Shown here piece after piece: positions 62,576-64,000 of a DNA stretch of 64,000 nt. The position numbers and the translations under genes were made by a program. Origin of the DNA: Occallatibacter savannae (GTDB lineage: Bacteria; Acidobacteriota; Terriglobia; Terriglobales; Acidobacteriaceae); assembly GCF_003131205.1 (NCBI RefSeq), contig NZ_QFFY01000006.1, forward strand, positions 62,001-126,000, written 5' to 3'. The first letter of the stretch is position 1. Every line of letters starts with the position of its first letter. The notes beneath the pieces were generated by a model. That model made no database searches. It had not been told where the DNA came from and was given only the letters and a program-made list of their open reading frames with translations.

Positions 62576-63010
62576 TCAGAGGCTGAGTTTGGCGATCCAG
62601 CTTTTCATTACGTCGGCGGTGACGAGGCCGGCTTGCTGGAACTGGAGATTTCCTTTGGAGAAGACTGCGAAGTTGGGGATGCTCTGGACGCGAAAGCGCG
62701 CGGCGAGGTCGGGGTGAGCCTCGGTGTCGACTTTGAGGACGACGGCGCGTCCGGCGAGATCGCGGGCGGTTTGCGCGACGTGGGGAGCGGCCATGCGGCA
62801 GGGGCCGCACCATGAGGCCCAGAAGTCGACGAGCACGGGGACCTTGCTGTCGCGGACGATTTCGTCGAACTCGGCGGTGGTGACTTCGACGGGCTCGGCC
62901 ATGGCGGTGAGAGGAGCTTTGCATGCGCCGCATCGGCCGACATCGGAGAGGTGTTTTGCGGGGATGCGATTGGGTTTGCCGCAGGCGGGACAGGGTCGGA
63001 CGATGGGCAT
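62576..63010 (-). CDS. trxC: Thioredoxin 2 (zinc-ribbon type)
   Basis: A 144-residue cytoplasmic thiol-disulfide oxidoreductase. The N-terminal zinc ribbon has CPAC (7-10) and CGAC (27-30). The thioredoxin domain carries the active site WCGPC (67-71), FWASWCGPCRM, and the conserved cis-Pro region QSIPNF. The ribbon plus thioredoxin fold identify the TrxC class. It ends convergently near a palindromic repeat. Confidence 0.95.
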   Translation of the reverse strand: MPIVRPCPACGKPNRIPAKHLSDVGRCGACKAPLTAMAEPVEVTTAEFDEIVRDSKVPVLVDFWASWCGPCRMAAPHVAQTARDLAGRAVVLKVDTEAHPDLAARFRVQSIPNFAVFSKGNLQFQQAGLVTADVMKSWIAKLSL

Positions 63011-63113
63011 GATGGGCTCCTGAAGAGGTGATATCAGAAGTGATTCATTCTGAGCGAGTGCGATGCGAGGTCGGAGGGAAAAGTGGGTCGACCCCGGGAG
63101 TGGAGTTTGTCGC

Positions 63114-63159
63114 TTCCCACCCTAAATCGGCCTGAAGGCCAATTTAGGATGGGGCACCC
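63114..63159. repeat. Palindromic element, CCTAAAT type
   Basis: Stem CCTAAATCGGCC/GGCCAATTTAGG (63121-63132, 63137-63148, one mismatch), left flank TTCCCAC, right end GGGGCACCC. The longest stem of the family in this window. Confidence 0.82.
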
Positions 63160-63185
63160 GCCTTCTAAACATGTCGAGCTTTCTC

Positions 63186-63238
63186 TACCCGGTCCCCGAA
63201 AGCGAGGGATCCTTCGACTTCGCTCAGGACGGGCACCC
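63186..63238. repeat. Composite palindromic element with GATCCTTCG core
   Basis: Starts ACCCGGTCCCCGAAAGCGAG, contains GGATCCTTCGACTTCGCTCA and ends GGGCACCC. Twin of 62455-62507, in the region before the Pro/Glu-rich gene. Confidence 0.78.
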
Positions 63239-63379
63239 CGCGAGGCGGTTCCGGAAGGGGAGGGGGACCCGAAAGGGAAATGGCGCATGTTACTTGCGTT
63301 ACAGGAGTAATTCGACCTTGAGTTACTTAGCTCTTGTTTCGTAACACCTACGTGGGACAGAATCACCCAAGGGTTGACT

Positions 63380-63859
63380 ATGAGACAAGAAACTTACCGA
63401 TTCGCACTGGATGAAGCCACCAAGGAACTTCACGACATTGTTGCGCAGTTCGACGCTCTCCGCTCGCGCAAGGAGCAGATTGAGGCTGTTGTCGAGGCGC
63501 TAAGGCCGTTTATTGGTCTCCACGCGGAGACCGCAACCCCAACCATCGAGGCGAGCGCCCCCATCGCCGAGTTTGTTGCGCCCGCGATCGAGCAACCCGC
63601 ACCTGAACCCGAACCGCAATTCACTTTCATGCAGGTCTCCGGACCGGGCATGGAGGTTGTCGCAACCGAGCCGGTGCCGGTGGCAGTGGAGCCTGAGCCG
63701 GAGCCGGTTCTTGAAACCGTTGCGGTGCACGCGGACGACGCGACTGCGGAACAGATTGCGTATTTCCGGCAGCCGTCGGCGGATCCGTTCCAGCGCCGCA
63801 TCGACGATGCACTGTGGGGCTGGCAGCAGAGGCCCGAGGGGCTTCTGTCGCCCATCTAG
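63380..63859 (+). CDS. Pro/Glu-rich hypothetical protein
   Basis: The 159-residue product begins with a helical, possibly coiled-coil segment (ELHDIVAQFDALRSRKEQIE). A long linker of Pro, Glu, Ala and Val follows (about 55-130), then a short C-terminal segment DPFQRRIDDALWGWQQRPE. No family recognised. The ATG at 63380 follows AAGGG. The low-complexity centre makes distant homology hard to judge. Confidence 0.68.
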   Translation: MRQETYRFALDEATKELHDIVAQFDALRSRKEQIEAVVEALRPFIGLHAETATPTIEASAPIAEFVAPAIEQPAPEPEPQFTFMQVSGPGMEVVATEPVPVAVEPEPEPVLETVAVHADDATAEQIAYFRQPSADPFQRRIDDALWGWQQRPEGLLSPI

Positions 63860-63904
63860 TCTGAGGCGCTGGATTGATTCCGGCGCAGACGAAAACCGAG
63901 TCCT

Positions 63905-63926
63905 TCCCGCTCAAAACGGAGCGGGA
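63905..63926 (+). terminator. Hairpin after the Pro/Glu-rich gene
   Basis: Perfect 8-base stem TCCCGCTC / GAGCGGGA (63905-63912, 63919-63926) with a 6-base loop, 45 bases after the stop codon. No T-run follows. Confidence 0.55.
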
Positions 63927-63940
63927 TAGGTCAACCCAAA

Positions 63941-63976
63941 TCAGGCGCTCCCGGTACGTTTGACGGGAGCGCCTGA
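63941..63976 (+). terminator. Strong 13-base hairpin near the window end
   Basis: Perfect 13-base stem TCAGGCGCTCCCG / CGGGAGCGCCTGA (63941-63953, 63964-63976) with a 10-base loop. Follows the previous hairpin by 14 bases. No T-run on either strand, so its role as a terminator is uncertain. Confidence 0.6.
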
Positions 63977-64000
63977 GTGCGTCTAAGTAGCAATATAATG

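Overview
The window looks like chromosomal DNA from an Acidobacteriota bacterium, most likely of the Terriglobia (Acidobacteriaceae-like). The evidence is the high-GC coding, frequent GTG and TTG starts, a MaoC-phosphate acetyltransferase fusion, winged-helix/TPR signalling proteins, several exported proteins of types I associate with acidobacteria, and many short hairpin repeats between genes. No rRNA, tRNA, CRISPR array, integrase, transposase or phage gene was seen. The taxonomic call is inference from gene content.

Layout. 0.2-6.4 kb: an APC-type permease, an OmpL-like outer-membrane porin and, divergently, a short KdpD-like kinase with a KdpE-like regulator. Five CTTCAT boxes lie upstream of the permease. 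6.6-13.2 kb: a MaoC-phosphotransacetylase fusion, a Tat-exported GH27/GH36-like glycosidase, two small proteins, a frameshifted M29-like aminopeptidase homologue and an exported alpha/beta hydrolase. 13.2-22.6 kb: adenine phosphoribosyltransferase followed by two overlapping Nif3-like genes, acylphosphatase, trpG, a formate/nitrite-type channel, an acyltransferase, trpE on the opposite strand from trpG, and a beta-barrel protein. 23-29.2 kb: two Tat-exported ferritin-like proteins with a clear terminator, lrgAB, a REC-EAL regulator, and glutamate dehydrogenase with a visible promoter and terminator.

29.2-40 kb: a membrane SpoIIE-type phosphatase divergent from a NUDIX gene, pgsA, two exported proteins, a lysine-rich DUF5872-like protein, two FtsX/MacB permeases flanking a long inverted repeat, and a winged-helix/TPR regulator. 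40-50.5 kb: a VWA/AAA+ pair resembling chelatase subunits, riboflavin synthase, a STAS antagonist, ribD, ftsY, rarA and an rRNA methyltransferase. 50.7-57.5 kb: a YrdC/Sua5 protein, a YdcF-like protein, a CNNM/CorC-type membrane protein and small hypothetical genes. 58-64 kb: a frame-broken VCBS/FG-GAP protein, an ECF sigma factor with a likely membrane partner, a PilZ protein, thioredoxin 2 and a Pro/Glu-rich protein ending at two strong hairpins.

The most unusual signal is repetitive rather than genic. A family of 35-50 bp imperfect palindromes, many ending in GGGGCACCC, occurs at about a dozen sites. One copy lies in frame inside ribD and encodes about 15 extra residues just before the second zinc-binding motif. 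A second family of about 132 bp (three copies near 56.1-57.8 kb) and a third of CAGCTTTCAGC-like words also recur. The two frame-broken genes could be real pseudogenes or sequencing errors; the sequence alone cannot decide.
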